This document shows, in pieces, positions 33,628 to 42,128 of a DNA stretch of 64,000 bases (within the stretch, counting starts at the first letter, position 1; each line of letters begins with the position of its first letter). The stretch spans positions 248,001-312,000 of the forward strand of contig NZ_JBHXHV010000004.1 of the NCBI RefSeq assembly GCF_042726155.1. Reading direction: 5' to 3'. The notes under the pieces were generated by a model, which saw only the letters and a program-made list of their open reading frames with translations, had not been told where the DNA came from and made no database searches. The translations under genes were made by a program, and so were the position numbers. The stretch is from Leucobacter sp042726155 (GTDB lineage: Bacteria; Actinomycetota; Actinomycetes; Actinomycetales; Microbacteriaceae).

Positions 33628-35220
33628 GTGACTGCAGAGAACACCGCACCCGCGACGACCGCCGACCGCATCGCGGATCATCGCCGCAAGTACCAGGAAG
33701 CCGTGGGCGACCGCGACGCGGCGGCCGCCGCGAAGCAGCACGCACGCGGCAAGATGACCGCTCGGGAGCGCATCGCTGCACTGCTCGATGCCGGTTCATT
33801 CGTTGAGTTCGACAAGTTCGTGAAGCACCGCTCGCACGGCTTCGGCATGGAAAACAGCCACCCGTTCGGAGACTCCGTAGTCACCGGCGCCGGCACCGTG
33901 CACGGGCGTCAGGTCGTCGTCTACTCGCAGGACTTCACGACCTTCGGCGGTTCGCTCGGCGAAGTTGCCGGCGAGAAGATCGTCAAGGCGATGGAGTTCG
34001 CGCTGAAGACGGGTGCCCCGGTGCTCGGAATTCTCGACTCGGGCGGGGCCCGCATTCAAGAGGGCGTCGTTGCCCTCTCGAAGTACGCGAGCATCTTCCG
34101 GCTGAACACGATGTGCTCGGGCGTCATCCCGCAGATCTCAATCGTGATGGGCCCCTCGGCCGGCGGTGCGGTGTACTCCCCCGCCCTCACCGACTTCGTC
34201 ATCATGGTCGACAAGACCAGCCACATGTTCGTCACCGGCCCCGACGTCATCAAGACGGTGACGGGTGAAGAGGTCGGCTTCGAAGAGCTCGGCGGCGCGC
34301 TCACTCACAATAAGACGAGCGGCGTCTCGCACTATCTTGCAAGCGACGAGCACGACGCGCTCGACTACGCGCGGGCGCTCATCAGCTACCTGCCCGATAA
34401 CAATCTCGCAGAGGCGCCGATTTACGACACGGAGACGGCGCTCGAGATCACCGACACGGATCGTCGACTGAACTCGCTGATTCCCGACAGCGCGAACCAG
34501 CCCTACGACATGCAGGTCGTCATTCAGGCCATTCTCGACGGCGGCGACTTCCTTGAGGTGCAGCCGCTGTTCGCGCCGAACATGCTGATCGGCTTTGGCC
34601 GCGTCGAGGGCCGTACCGTCGGTATCGTCGCGAACCAGCCGAACCAGATGGCCGGCACGCTGAACATCGATGCGAGCGAGAAGGCAGCGCGCTTCGTGCG
34701 GTTCTGCGACGCGTTCTCCATTCCGATCTTGACGCTCGTTGACGTTCCCGGCTACCTGCCCGGCACCGACCAGGAGTTCCAGGGCGTGATTCGTCGCGGC
34801 GCGAAGCTGCTGTACGCGTACGCCGAGGCGACCGTTCCGCTCGTCACCATCATCACGCGCAAGGCTTACGGCGGCGCGTACATCGTGATGGGGTCGAAGC
34901 AAATGGGTGCGGACTTCAACATCGCGTGGCCAACGGCCGAGATCGCCGTTATGGGTGGCGCGGGCGCCGTGAATATTCTGTACCGCAAGGAACTCGCGGC
35001 AGCTGCAGAACGCGGCGATGATGTCGAGGCGCTGCGTGCAGAACTCACGTCGAAGTACACGGCAGACGTGACCTCGCCGTTCCTCGCCGCCGAGCGCGGC
35101 GAACTCGACAACGTGCTTGAGCCCGCTGGCAGCCGCCTCGCGGTCATCAAGGCGCTGCGCGGTCTGCGCGGCAAGCGCACCGAACAGCCCGCCAAGAAGC
35201 ACGGCAACATCCCGCTCTAA
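33628..35220 (+). CDS. accD: acyl-CoA carboxylase beta subunit (carboxyltransferase)
   Basis: 530 residues of the AccD5/PCCB type. The oxyanion-hole segments are 'GGARIQEGVVAL' and 'YGGAYIVMGSKQMGAD', with 'GPSAGGAVYSPALTDF' between. It transfers carboxybiotin to acetyl- or propionyl-CoA, making malonyl- or methylmalonyl-CoA. GTG start. The epsilon subunit follows 59 bp downstream; the alpha subunit is at 58.8 kb. Substrate preference depends on one or two residues of the acyl pocket that I did not resolve. Confidence 0.94.
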   Translation: MTAENTAPATTADRIADHRRKYQEAVGDRDAAAAAKQHARGKMTARERIAALLDAGSFVEFDKFVKHRSHGFGMENSHPFGDSVVTGAGTVHGRQVVVYSQDFTTFGGSLGEVAGEKIVKAMEFALKTGAPVLGILDSGGARIQEGVVALSKYASIFRLNTMCSGVIPQISIVMGPSAGGAVYSPALTDFVIMVDKTSHMFVTGPDVIKTVTGEEVGFEELGGALTHNKTSGVSHYLASDEHDALDYARALISYLPDNNLAEAPIYDTETALEITDTDRRLNSLIPDSANQPYDMQVVIQAILDGGDFLEVQPLFAPNMLIGFGRVEGRTVGIVANQPNQMAGTLNIDASEKAARFVRFCDAFSIPILTLVDVPGYLPGTDQEFQGVIRRGAKLLYAYAEATVPLVTIITRKAYGGAYIVMGSKQMGADFNIAWPTAEIAVMGGAGAVNILYRKELAAAAERGDDVEALRAELTSKYTADVTSPFLAAERGELDNVLEPAGSRLAVIKALRGLRGKRTEQPAKKHGNIPL

Positions 35221-35279
35221 GCGCGGGTTCCACACCGAACAGCATTCAGAGCATTCAGAGCATCGAGAGCGAGCACCCC

Positions 35280-35636
35280 GTGGCACGACACGCTGCACCG
35301 TCAGAGGACGCTGAAACAGGCATGGCCGAGGCTGGCGTTGCGGCGGATGGCGTGGCCGCGGGTGATGCCGCGGCGATCCTGCCGCCGGATGCATCAGAGC
35401 GAGATGCCGCGAAGCGCGAGGACAGCGACGGCGATGACGCGCTCACGGGCGACGATATTCGCTTCATCACGCGCCAGGTCAGCGACGCCGAGCGCGCAGC
35501 GGTGATCGCGGTGCTCACCCAGGTGCGCGCCGAAGAATCCGAGCAGGTAAAACGCGTCGCACGCCGCGACCGCGAACCGTGGTCGCGATCGCAGCGGGTG
35601 CCAGAGGGCATCTTCGATCTGCTCGCCGAGGGGTGA
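35280..35636 (+). CDS. acyl-CoA carboxylase epsilon subunit-like protein
   Basis: 118 residues. After an acidic, Ala-rich disordered N-terminus the last 70 residues match the AccE pattern: 'DDIRFITRQVSDAERAAVIAVL' followed by a basic stretch and a W-containing tail (EPWSRSQR). AccE stabilises the alpha-beta complex in Streptomyces and mycobacteria. GTG 35280 is the first in-frame initiator; a downstream ATG (MAEAGV) is possible. Confidence 0.75.
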   Translation: MARHAAPSEDAETGMAEAGVAADGVAAGDAAAILPPDASERDAAKREDSDGDDALTGDDIRFITRQVSDAERAAVIAVLTQVRAEESEQVKRVARRDREPWSRSQRVPEGIFDLLAEG

Positions 35637-35650
35637 TCTCACACCGGTTG

Positions 35651-35663
35651 TAGGGTGGCGAGT
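35651..35663 (+). promoter_or_regulatory. -10 box for leaderless Nudix mRNA
   Basis: TAGGGT at 35651-35656 ends 7 nt before ATG 35664; the alternative GTG 35655 would fall inside the box. Confidence 0.45.
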
Positions 35664-36356
35664 ATGCCCCTCACCGTTGCTGACGCAGAGCGCGATCTGC
35701 GCGAACTGCTCGACCGCCGCGTCTCCGTAACCTACGAGCCGCAGGGCACACTCGTCGACCGCCCCGTGCGCACCTCGGCCGTGCTGATTCTGTTTGGCAC
35801 CCTCGATCGCGAGCCCGCCGCACACGGCGCGCGCACCGTTCCGCCGGAGCTCGACATTTTGCTCACCAGGCGGGCTGACAGCATGCGGCACCACGCGGGA
35901 CAGATCGCCTTTCCGGGCGGCGGCACGGAGACCCAGGATCGCGATGCCGCCGACACCGCGCTCAGGGAGGCTGCCGAGGAAACGGGCGTCGACCCCGCCG
36001 GTGTTGACGTGCTCGGCACACTGCAGCCAGTGCACATCCCGGTCAGCAACTACCTGGTCACGCCAGTGATTGGGTGGTGGCGACGACCGAGCCCGGTCGC
36101 GGCAGACCACTCGGAATCCGTCGAGGTCTTTCGCGCGCCCGTCGCCGAACTACTCGACCCCGCCGCACGCGGAACCTCGGTGCTGCGGCACGCTCGCTCA
36201 ACGTATCGCGGTGCGGCGTTCACGCTCGGACCGCACCTTGGCGGACACCTCGTCTGGGGATTCACCGGCATGACCCTCGCCTCGCTGTTCGACGAGCTGG
36301 ACTGGTCGGTCCCGTGGGATCCGACGGTTGAGTTCCCGGTGGCGCCTGGGCGCTAG
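35664..36356 (+). CDS. CoA pyrophosphatase-type Nudix hydrolase (NudL-like)
   Basis: 230 residues. 'HHAGQIAFPGGGTETQDRD' is the NudL/UPF0035 segment and 'TALREAAEETGV' the Nudix helix with the metal-binding REAAEE core; as in other NudL proteins, Asp replaces the first Glu of the Nudix box. Such enzymes cleave CoA or acyl-CoA to 3',5'-ADP and phosphopantetheine. It directly follows the acyl-CoA carboxylase genes, which suits a role in CoA pool control (inference). Confidence 0.88.
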   Translation: MPLTVADAERDLRELLDRRVSVTYEPQGTLVDRPVRTSAVLILFGTLDREPAAHGARTVPPELDILLTRRADSMRHHAGQIAFPGGGTETQDRDAADTALREAAEETGVDPAGVDVLGTLQPVHIPVSNYLVTPVIGWWRRPSPVAADHSESVEVFRAPVAELLDPAARGTSVLRHARSTYRGAAFTLGPHLGGHLVWGFTGMTLASLFDELDWSVPWDPTVEFPVAPGR

Positions 36357-36390
36357 GGCTTCGGGGGAGCTGCTCGCCGGAACTGATCCG

Positions 36391-36480
36391 TCTGCGCCCG
36401 CCGCATCGGCGCCCGCCACATCTGCCCCCGCCGCATCGGCGCCCGCCACATCTGCGCCCTCCACCCTCGCGCCCGTCGCG
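36391..36480. repeat. 30-bp tandem repeat, three units
   Basis: Units 36391-36420 and 36421-36450 differ at one base; the third (36451-36480) is degenerate. Each 30-mer is itself two related 15-mers. Noncoding by context, between the Nudix stop and the 19-bp array. Confidence 0.8.
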
Positions 36481-36636
36481 CCCCTCGTTACCCGTCGAGC
36501 CCCTCGTTACCCACCGAGCCCCTCGTTACCCGCCGAGCCCCTCGTTTCTTGCCGAGCCCCTTGCTCGAACGCGCACTTACGCAAGGGGTTCGGCTCGACG
36601 CAAGGGGTTCGGCGCAACGCAAGGGACTCGGCGCAC
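36481..36636. repeat. array of 19-bp units, four direct then three inverted
   Basis: Direct units start at 36481, 36500, 36519 and 36538 (core CCCCTCG); after a 23-bp linker, units at 36580, 36599 and 36618 carry the reverse-orientation core GCAAGGGG. All seven are exactly 19 bp. The whole can fold into one long hairpin. The rest of the gap to the next gene (36637-36771) shows nothing further. Confidence 0.85.
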
Positions 36637-36771
36637 TGCAATGTGCGCAACCGGAAAGAAGTGCCGCTCGTTGTCCGTTCACAAGGGCGGCGTCTACTCA
36701 TCACCGGGTCACTTGTCCACAGATGTAGCCGCAACTCCGAAACGCACCCTGAACGACGCTTGACTGATTGC

Positions 36772-37764
36772 ATGAATCTTCCCAATCACATCTCTCGAGT
36801 TGCCGCAGCCACCACTGACCTTGACGACCACTTAGGCTCGGGCGTTTCCCGGCGAAGCATCGCAGCGCGCGTCCGCTCCGGGCAGTGGAAGCGCGTGGGG
36901 CGGCGCGGGGTCGTGACCTCTCAGACGATGCAGAGTTGGTTTCCGCACGAGCGTCATTTAGCAACGGTGCTCGCCGCACACCGAGATGCTCGATCTCCGC
37001 CCGTGTTTTCGCACTTCTCCGCTGCGGCGATACTCGGCCTGCCGATGTGGAAGTTGCGAGATATCCGTGCACACACCGTATCTACGAGCAGCCATACGCA
37101 GGGCCGAACAGTCGTCAGGCACGAGTTCCCCATCGGTGCAGGCGATGTGATTGAGGTCGCCGGATTACGCTGCACTGGGCCCGACCGCACACTGTTCGAT
37201 CTCTCGGCGATCGCTCACGAAGATCTGGTGCTGGGATGTGCCGATGCGAGACTCCGCGCACTCGCGAACTTCGATCGTCGGATCGACCTGTCCGCGTCCG
37301 ACGACTGGCGGGATCGCATGCGGGCTCGTGCTGATGCCGCTCCCGGCAGTCGCGGAGTGAAGTTGTTTCGCCGGGTGATTGCGCTCGCGGATGCCCGTGC
37401 CGAATCGGTACTGGAGAGTGTCAGCCGACTCCGTTTTACCCAGCTCGGCATCGAAGTGGAACCTCAGTTCGCAGTGCAATCTCCCACGGGCGGGCACTAC
37501 TTCGTGGACTTCCGGCTGATTGGGCATAGTGTGCTCGGTGAGTGCGACGGCGCGCAAAAATACTTGGATCCTCAACTGCGCGGCGACCGATCACCCGGCG
37601 AGGTAGTGCTCCGAGAGAAGCGGCGTGATGACTGGATCACGGGTCACACGCAGAGCCGGTTTATCCACTGGGGCGCCCGCGAGGCCGACACGCCTACAAC
37701 GTTTGGCACGATGCTGAACCAGTACGGCGTCCCGATCCCCCTCCGCAAGAGGAGCAGAGTATGA
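36772..37764 (+). CDS. AbiEi-like N-terminal / DUF559-like PD-(D/E)XK C-terminal protein
   Basis: 330 residues. The N-terminus (about 20-100) resembles the AbiEi antitoxin-type wHTH region found in many actinobacterial hypothetical proteins ('VSRRSIAARVRSGQWKRVGR'). The C-terminal 120 residues look like a Vsr/DUF559 nuclease fold: E211, D246 in YFVDF, E257 and K263 in 'GECDGAQKY'. Third-position GC is visibly lower than in neighbours. No partner toxin lies next to it. Start ATG 36772; the frame is open further upstream through the repeats but that part is implausible. Function unproven. Confidence 0.65.
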   Translation: MNLPNHISRVAAATTDLDDHLGSGVSRRSIAARVRSGQWKRVGRRGVVTSQTMQSWFPHERHLATVLAAHRDARSPPVFSHFSAAAILGLPMWKLRDIRAHTVSTSSHTQGRTVVRHEFPIGAGDVIEVAGLRCTGPDRTLFDLSAIAHEDLVLGCADARLRALANFDRRIDLSASDDWRDRMRARADAAPGSRGVKLFRRVIALADARAESVLESVSRLRFTQLGIEVEPQFAVQSPTGGHYFVDFRLIGHSVLGECDGAQKYLDPQLRGDRSPGEVVLREKRRDDWITGHTQSRFIHWGAREADTPTTFGTMLNQYGVPIPLRKRSRV

Positions 37765-37840
37765 CGATCGCTAGCCCAAGCCTCGCCGAGTCAGTCCCGG
37801 CGAACCGAGCGGTTCGGCACCCACACCGCGCGCAGCGCCC

Positions 37841-39502
37841 CTACCCGCCGGGAGTGCCCGACGTGAGGGCGCGGTAGGTGGTGACCGCCTGCTGGTCGCT
37901 GAGTGAGGCGACGTAGTCGAGGATCGCTCGGGTGCGGCCCTGGCGGCGCATGCCCGAGTCGGTCGTGTCCCCCATGAGCAGTTCCGGTCGGTCGCGGCGC
38001 ACCTCGAAGCCCGCCGCCGTCGCTTCGTCAGCCCACTCGAGCAAGCGACGGGGCGCACGGCCCGCGTCATCGGGGTCCGCGAGCCAGGCGTCAAAGCCGA
38101 GCGCGAGCTGTTCTACAACCTTGGCGCGCCCGCGCTGCGGTTGCCCCAGCTCAGGCCGTTCCAACACGAAGTGCGCGTGCACGAACTTCAGCACCATCAC
38201 CTCGTGCCACGCCTGAGTATTCAGCCGCACATAGCCGCTGCGCACGTGCGGGTGTTCTTCGACGACGATGGAGGTGCGCAGATGGTCGATCCAGCGCCGC
38301 GTGAAGTCAGAGACCGAACGCTCGCTGTCGATACCGCCGTCGTAGGGGGCCGCGAGCAGGTGTTCACCAACCTCTTCGCTGATGCGGCGCACGGCGGCGC
38401 GGAAGGCATCGCGATCGGCGATCCACGCGTCCTTCGCGTGCAGCCTGCGCCACAGCAGCTCAAGCGAGCGACCCGGCGTGCGCCACTCCGCGGCCAGCTC
38501 CTCCTCGGCGTCAGCGGCGAGCGCCCCAGAACGGTCGAGCCACGCGCGAAACTCGCCCGCGATCGACGATTGCTGCAGTACGCCGGCGCGCGTGAAATCG
38601 TCAAGGTCGTGCACGGCGTACGCGATGTCATCCGCGAGATCCATGACCGCGCACTCGACGGTCTGCATGCCCTCGCTGACAGTATCGAACGGTGCGAGCG
38701 CGGTCTCCATGTCGACCACATCGAGGGCGTAGACCGAAAATTTCTCGGCACCGCCTGCTACGTCGATTCCTACGCCGCGCGGGCGATCCGGCGCCGCCAG
38801 TGTGCCCGTCGGCACGCCCACCCATGCACCGCGCGTCCACGGATACTTCAGCGTCGCCGCTCGCGTCGCCGCTGTGAGATTCAGGCCTGGAAAATCCCGA
38901 CCGAGCGTGTCGAGCTTGGTCAAGATACGAAAGCTCTGCGCGTTCCCCTCGAATCCCTCAGCCAGACCAAGCTGCTCGCGCGCCACTCGATCGAGCACGC
39001 GCTCGCCCAGGTGCCCGAACGGTGGGTGCCCGAGATCGTGCGCGTGGGCGGCGGCCTGCGCGACGATCGTGTCGCACCCTCCGAGTCGCGTGATCGTCTC
39101 GCCCACAGCATCGTCTTCGCGCACTGCGCCTCGGACGAAGGCGGCATGCTGAGCGGCTCGGCCCGCGAGCTGAGCCGCGATCACGCGCGCGACCGCGCTC
39201 ACCTTGAGCGAGTGCGTGAGCCGGTTATGCATCACCGGGCCGACGCCCGACTGCGGCACCACCTGGGTCACGTCCGAGAGCCGCGCAAAGTACGACGAGA
39301 AGCGGATCCGCTCAAGATCGACGCGGTACTCCTGCGGCTCGGCTAGGGCACCGTCGACGGCGGCGACGCCATCACCCGCGCGTTCCCCGACCACCGCTTC
39401 CAATTGCGACTCACCGAGCCCCGCCGGGCGGTGCTGCGATGACACGTGCTCCACGTAGCGCCGACTTTCGCGCCCGCCCCCAGTTGCCTGCATGACACTC
39501 AT
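37841..39502 (-). CDS. dgt: deoxyguanosinetriphosphate triphosphohydrolase-like protein
   Basis: 553 residues of the dGTPase HD family. The metal site is present: H97 in 'MHNRLTHSLKV', the HD pair H155-D156 in 'AHAHDLGHPPFGH', and a later 'MDLADDIAYAVHD'. It splits dNTPs to deoxynucleoside and triphosphate, a role in dNTP pool control and phage defence. Starts ATG 39502 or 39493. It is longer than E. coli Dgt, with a C-terminal helical extension. Confidence 0.92.
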   Translation of the reverse strand: MSVMQATGGGRESRRYVEHVSSQHRPAGLGESQLEAVVGERAGDGVAAVDGALAEPQEYRVDLERIRFSSYFARLSDVTQVVPQSGVGPVMHNRLTHSLKVSAVARVIAAQLAGRAAQHAAFVRGAVREDDAVGETITRLGGCDTIVAQAAAHAHDLGHPPFGHLGERVLDRVAREQLGLAEGFEGNAQSFRILTKLDTLGRDFPGLNLTAATRAATLKYPWTRGAWVGVPTGTLAAPDRPRGVGIDVAGGAEKFSVYALDVVDMETALAPFDTVSEGMQTVECAVMDLADDIAYAVHDLDDFTRAGVLQQSSIAGEFRAWLDRSGALAADAEEELAAEWRTPGRSLELLWRRLHAKDAWIADRDAFRAAVRRISEEVGEHLLAAPYDGGIDSERSVSDFTRRWIDHLRTSIVVEEHPHVRSGYVRLNTQAWHEVMVLKFVHAHFVLERPELGQPQRGRAKVVEQLALGFDAWLADPDDAGRAPRRLLEWADEATAAGFEVRRDRPELLMGDTTDSGMRRQGRTRAILDYVASLSDQQAVTTYRALTSGTPGG

Positions 39503-39554
39503 TCAAGCACGCAGCACGCCGGTACACTGGGCGCAACGACGAAAGGGGCCACTC

Positions 39555-40211
39555 ATGAGCGGCGCACCGAGCCCGTCGGGCAAAGCACGGACTCCCGGAG
39601 GCGCGGCTGGCCAGGCCGCCAGCGCCGCAGAGGCCTCACGTGCCACGCACTCCACCAACACCTCGAATCTCACGCGAGCCGAGAACATTCCGGCGATCGA
39701 GCGCGCGACAGGGCGAAGCTGGGATTCATGGGTCAAGCTCTTCGAGGCGGCGGGCGCCGCGAAGTTGCCGCACGCTGAGATCGCGAAGATTGCTCACTCT
39801 GGAGTTCCCGACGATCTGCGCAATCCGTTCTGGTGGGCGCAGGGCATCGCAATCGCCTACGAACAGCACGCCGGACTGCGTGTGCCGGGGCAGTCGTCGA
39901 CCGGCATGTTTCGCGTGAGCGCCAGCCGAACGCTCCCTCTCGACCGCGACGCGGCAATCGCTGCCTGGCGCACGGCGCATGGCGCACGCGCCGATCATCT
40001 CGGCCACACCGCCGGCGAACCGCGATCCTCGCGCACCGAAAAGCGCAGCTTCTGGCGGTTCAGTCTCGACGGGGCTGGCAAAGTTGAGGTCTCGGCGACG
40101 CCGAAGGGCGACGACAGGGTCATCCTTGCGGTGAGCCACGACAATCTGCCCGACGGCGATCGCATTGAAGCCTGGCGCGCGCACTGGAAATCCCTGCTCA
40201 CGGAGCTGTAA
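39555..40211 (+). CDS. hypothetical protein, DUF4287-like plus SRPBCC-like C-terminus
   Basis: 218 residues. After a disordered 40-residue start, residues 45-115 ('RSWDSWVKLFEAAGAAKLPH' then 'FWWAQGIAIAYEQHAGLRVP') resemble the WWxQ-type DUF4287 helical domain. The end ('FWRFSLDGAGKVEVSA' to 'AWRAHWKSLL') looks like the second half of an AHSA1/SRPBCC domain, so this may be a two-part ligand-binding protein. GAAAGGGG precedes ATG 39555. Function unknown. Confidence 0.65.
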   Translation: MSGAPSPSGKARTPGGAAGQAASAAEASRATHSTNTSNLTRAENIPAIERATGRSWDSWVKLFEAAGAAKLPHAEIAKIAHSGVPDDLRNPFWWAQGIAIAYEQHAGLRVPGQSSTGMFRVSASRTLPLDRDAAIAAWRTAHGARADHLGHTAGEPRSSRTEKRSFWRFSLDGAGKVEVSATPKGDDRVILAVSHDNLPDGDRIEAWRAHWKSLLTEL

Positions 40212-40294
40212 CCGGCACCCTCCAGATGCGCAGTACGCTCAGCACTCGCCCTGTACATTACCTGTATCCCGATCCCGCAACGAAAGTAGGCAGC

Positions 40295-41251
40295 ATGTCA
40301 GCGGAACGCTTCGGCATCGTTTGGAACCCGTCGAAAGTCTCCGAGCGCGAGATTCGCGCGGCCTGGGATGCAGCAGCCTCCAGCGTGAGCGGACCGCTGC
40401 CAGAGGGACTCTGGTTCGAGACCTCCCCCGAAGACGCCGGCCTCAGCGCGACGGCCGCGGCGATCGAGCGCGGCTGCGACGTGGTCATTGCAGCGGGTGG
40501 CGACGGCACCGTGCGCGCGGTAGCTGAGGCGCTGGGCGATTCCGGATCACCAGCCGCCGAGCTCGGTGTCGTCCCTCTGGGTACCGGCAACCTGCTCGCC
40601 CGCAACCTCGGTATTCCGCTCGGCAATCCACGCGCGGCGTTTGCCCGAGTGCTCACGCAGCACGCTTCTCCCCTGGACCTCGGACGCGTGAGCTACACGA
40701 CAGCCGATGGCACGGCAGAGCAGCACGGGTTCGTGGTGATGGTGGGGTTCGGCATCGACGCGCAAATGATCGTCGAGACCGACGACGATTTGAAGGCGAA
40801 GGCGGGCTGGCTTGCCTACGTCGAATCACTCGGCCGCGCCGCCTCGGGTACCGAGGTCATCGAATTTTCACTCGCGCGTGACGGCGGCGAGCCGGAGTCG
40901 TTCGACGCGCACACGTTGCTCATCGCGAACTGCGGCTCGATTCAGGGAGGCATCACCCTGCTTCCCGACGCAAAACCTGACGACGGTGAGCTTGACCTGC
41001 TGGTGCTGCGCGCCGACGGTGCGGCCGCATGGCTCGACACCATGCGCAATTTGGTATGGCACAACGGCCTGAAGCGGCTGTTGACGCGAGCCGACACCGC
41101 TGAAAGCACCGAATCGACCGACCACCTTCGGGCGAAGTCCGTGACGGTTGAGCTGCCGTCGCCGCTCGCGTTCGAGGTCGACGGAGACGACGTCGGTGAG
41201 GTTACGGCGTTCACCGTCGAAATTCTCCCCGCCGCGCTGCGCCTGCGGTAA
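40295..41251 (+). CDS. diacylglycerol kinase-family lipid kinase
   Basis: 318 residues with the DAGK catalytic domain: GGDGT at 68-72 and PLGTGN at 94-99, and the C-terminal strand domain 'FEVDGDDVGEVTAFTVEILP'. Bacterial DgkB/YegS-type enzymes phosphorylate diacylglycerol or related lipids on the cytoplasmic face. ATG 40295 is downstream of GAAAGTAGG. Substrate not determined. Confidence 0.88.
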   Translation: MSAERFGIVWNPSKVSEREIRAAWDAAASSVSGPLPEGLWFETSPEDAGLSATAAAIERGCDVVIAAGGDGTVRAVAEALGDSGSPAAELGVVPLGTGNLLARNLGIPLGNPRAAFARVLTQHASPLDLGRVSYTTADGTAEQHGFVVMVGFGIDAQMIVETDDDLKAKAGWLAYVESLGRAASGTEVIEFSLARDGGEPESFDAHTLLIANCGSIQGGITLLPDAKPDDGELDLLVLRADGAAAWLDTMRNLVWHNGLKRLLTRADTAESTESTDHLRAKSVTVELPSPLAFEVDGDDVGEVTAFTVEILPAALRLR

Positions 41252-41370
41252 GCGGCGCCCGACTTTCCCAGCTCCTTCCCCAGCTTTGCCGGGGCTATTC
41301 ATGGGCGCCACTGCCATCGTTGAACTCCACCGACCGCAGCGCACCGCCGCTACAGTTCCCAGGAGTTCCC

Positions 41371-42099
41371 GTGAAAAAGTCTCACAAGATCATCATCGGC
41401 GTCGGCGCGGGCGTGATCGTTCTGGGGGCAGTCGCAGCCGTCGCTGGCCCAGTCGTCTATCGCGACCTGATCGCGGCGCCCGCCGCCGATACCCCGTCGC
41501 TCTCTGGAACCGACATGACGGGTGATGCAGCGGACGCCACGGAGGCAACGGGCAGCGCGCTCGACCCCGCCGATCTTGTCGGCGCATGGAGCGTCACAGA
41601 CGGTTCCGAGGCCGGGTATCGCGTGGACGAGGTGCTCAACGGTACCGACGTGACTGTTACCGGACGAACCGACAAGGTCACCGGGAGCTTCACCATCGGA
41701 GACACCGGGCTCACGCTCGACGCGGCCGACCTGACCGTCGACGTCGCATCCATCGCGACCGACAGTGGCAATCGTGACGAGTATTTCCGCACCGAGGCCT
41801 TGCGCACCGACGAGTTTCCGACGGCGACGTTCGTGCTCACCGACCCGGTGACACTCGACAGCGCGCCAGCTGCCGGTGACGTCGTACAGACGAAGGCCAC
41901 AGGAGACTTGACGATCGCTGGCAAGACGCAGTCGGTGACGGCGACGATCAAGCTGAAGAGCGACGGCAAGACTGCTGAGATCGCCGGCTCAATCCCAATC
42001 ACGTTCTCAGACTTCGGCGTTGAAGCCCCGAACCTCGGCTTCGTCTCCGTCGAAGACAGCGGCGCCGTTGAGTTTCAGCTCACCGCAGCGCAGTCGTGA
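41371..42099 (+). CDS. membrane-anchored YceI-family protein
   Basis: 242 residues: basic start (VKKSHK), one transmembrane helix (about 7-30) and an extracytoplasmic YceI lipocalin-like barrel ('VDVASIATDSGNRDEYFRTE', 'ATGDLTIAGKTQSVTATI'). YceI proteins bind polyisoprenoid or other amphiphilic lipids. The N-terminal anchor rather than a cleaved signal is common in Microbacteriaceae. GTG 41371 has AGGAG. Confidence 0.88.
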   Translation: MKKSHKIIIGVGAGVIVLGAVAAVAGPVVYRDLIAAPAADTPSLSGTDMTGDAADATEATGSALDPADLVGAWSVTDGSEAGYRVDEVLNGTDVTVTGRTDKVTGSFTIGDTGLTLDAADLTVDVASIATDSGNRDEYFRTEALRTDEFPTATFVLTDPVTLDSAPAAGDVVQTKATGDLTIAGKTQSVTATIKLKSDGKTAEIAGSIPITFSDFGVEAPNLGFVSVEDSGAVEFQLTAAQS

Positions 42100-42128
42100 G
42101 CTCACCCGCAGCGCGGCGCTGACGTGAG

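Noticed and set aside
34138..35394. 418-codon minus-strand open frame across accD
   Set aside because: No recognisable domain, Arg/His/Asp-rich composition, fully covered by the carboxyltransferase gene on the other strand.
36481..36636. CRISPR array
   Set aside because: Units follow each other without unique spacers, half are inverted, and no cas genes are present.
36328..36771. N-terminal extension of the AbiEi-like protein through the tandem repeats
   Set aside because: The frame is open but begins inside the Nudix gene and would encode a SAPA-type repeat plus a Cys/Arg-rich stretch; the conserved start is at 36772.
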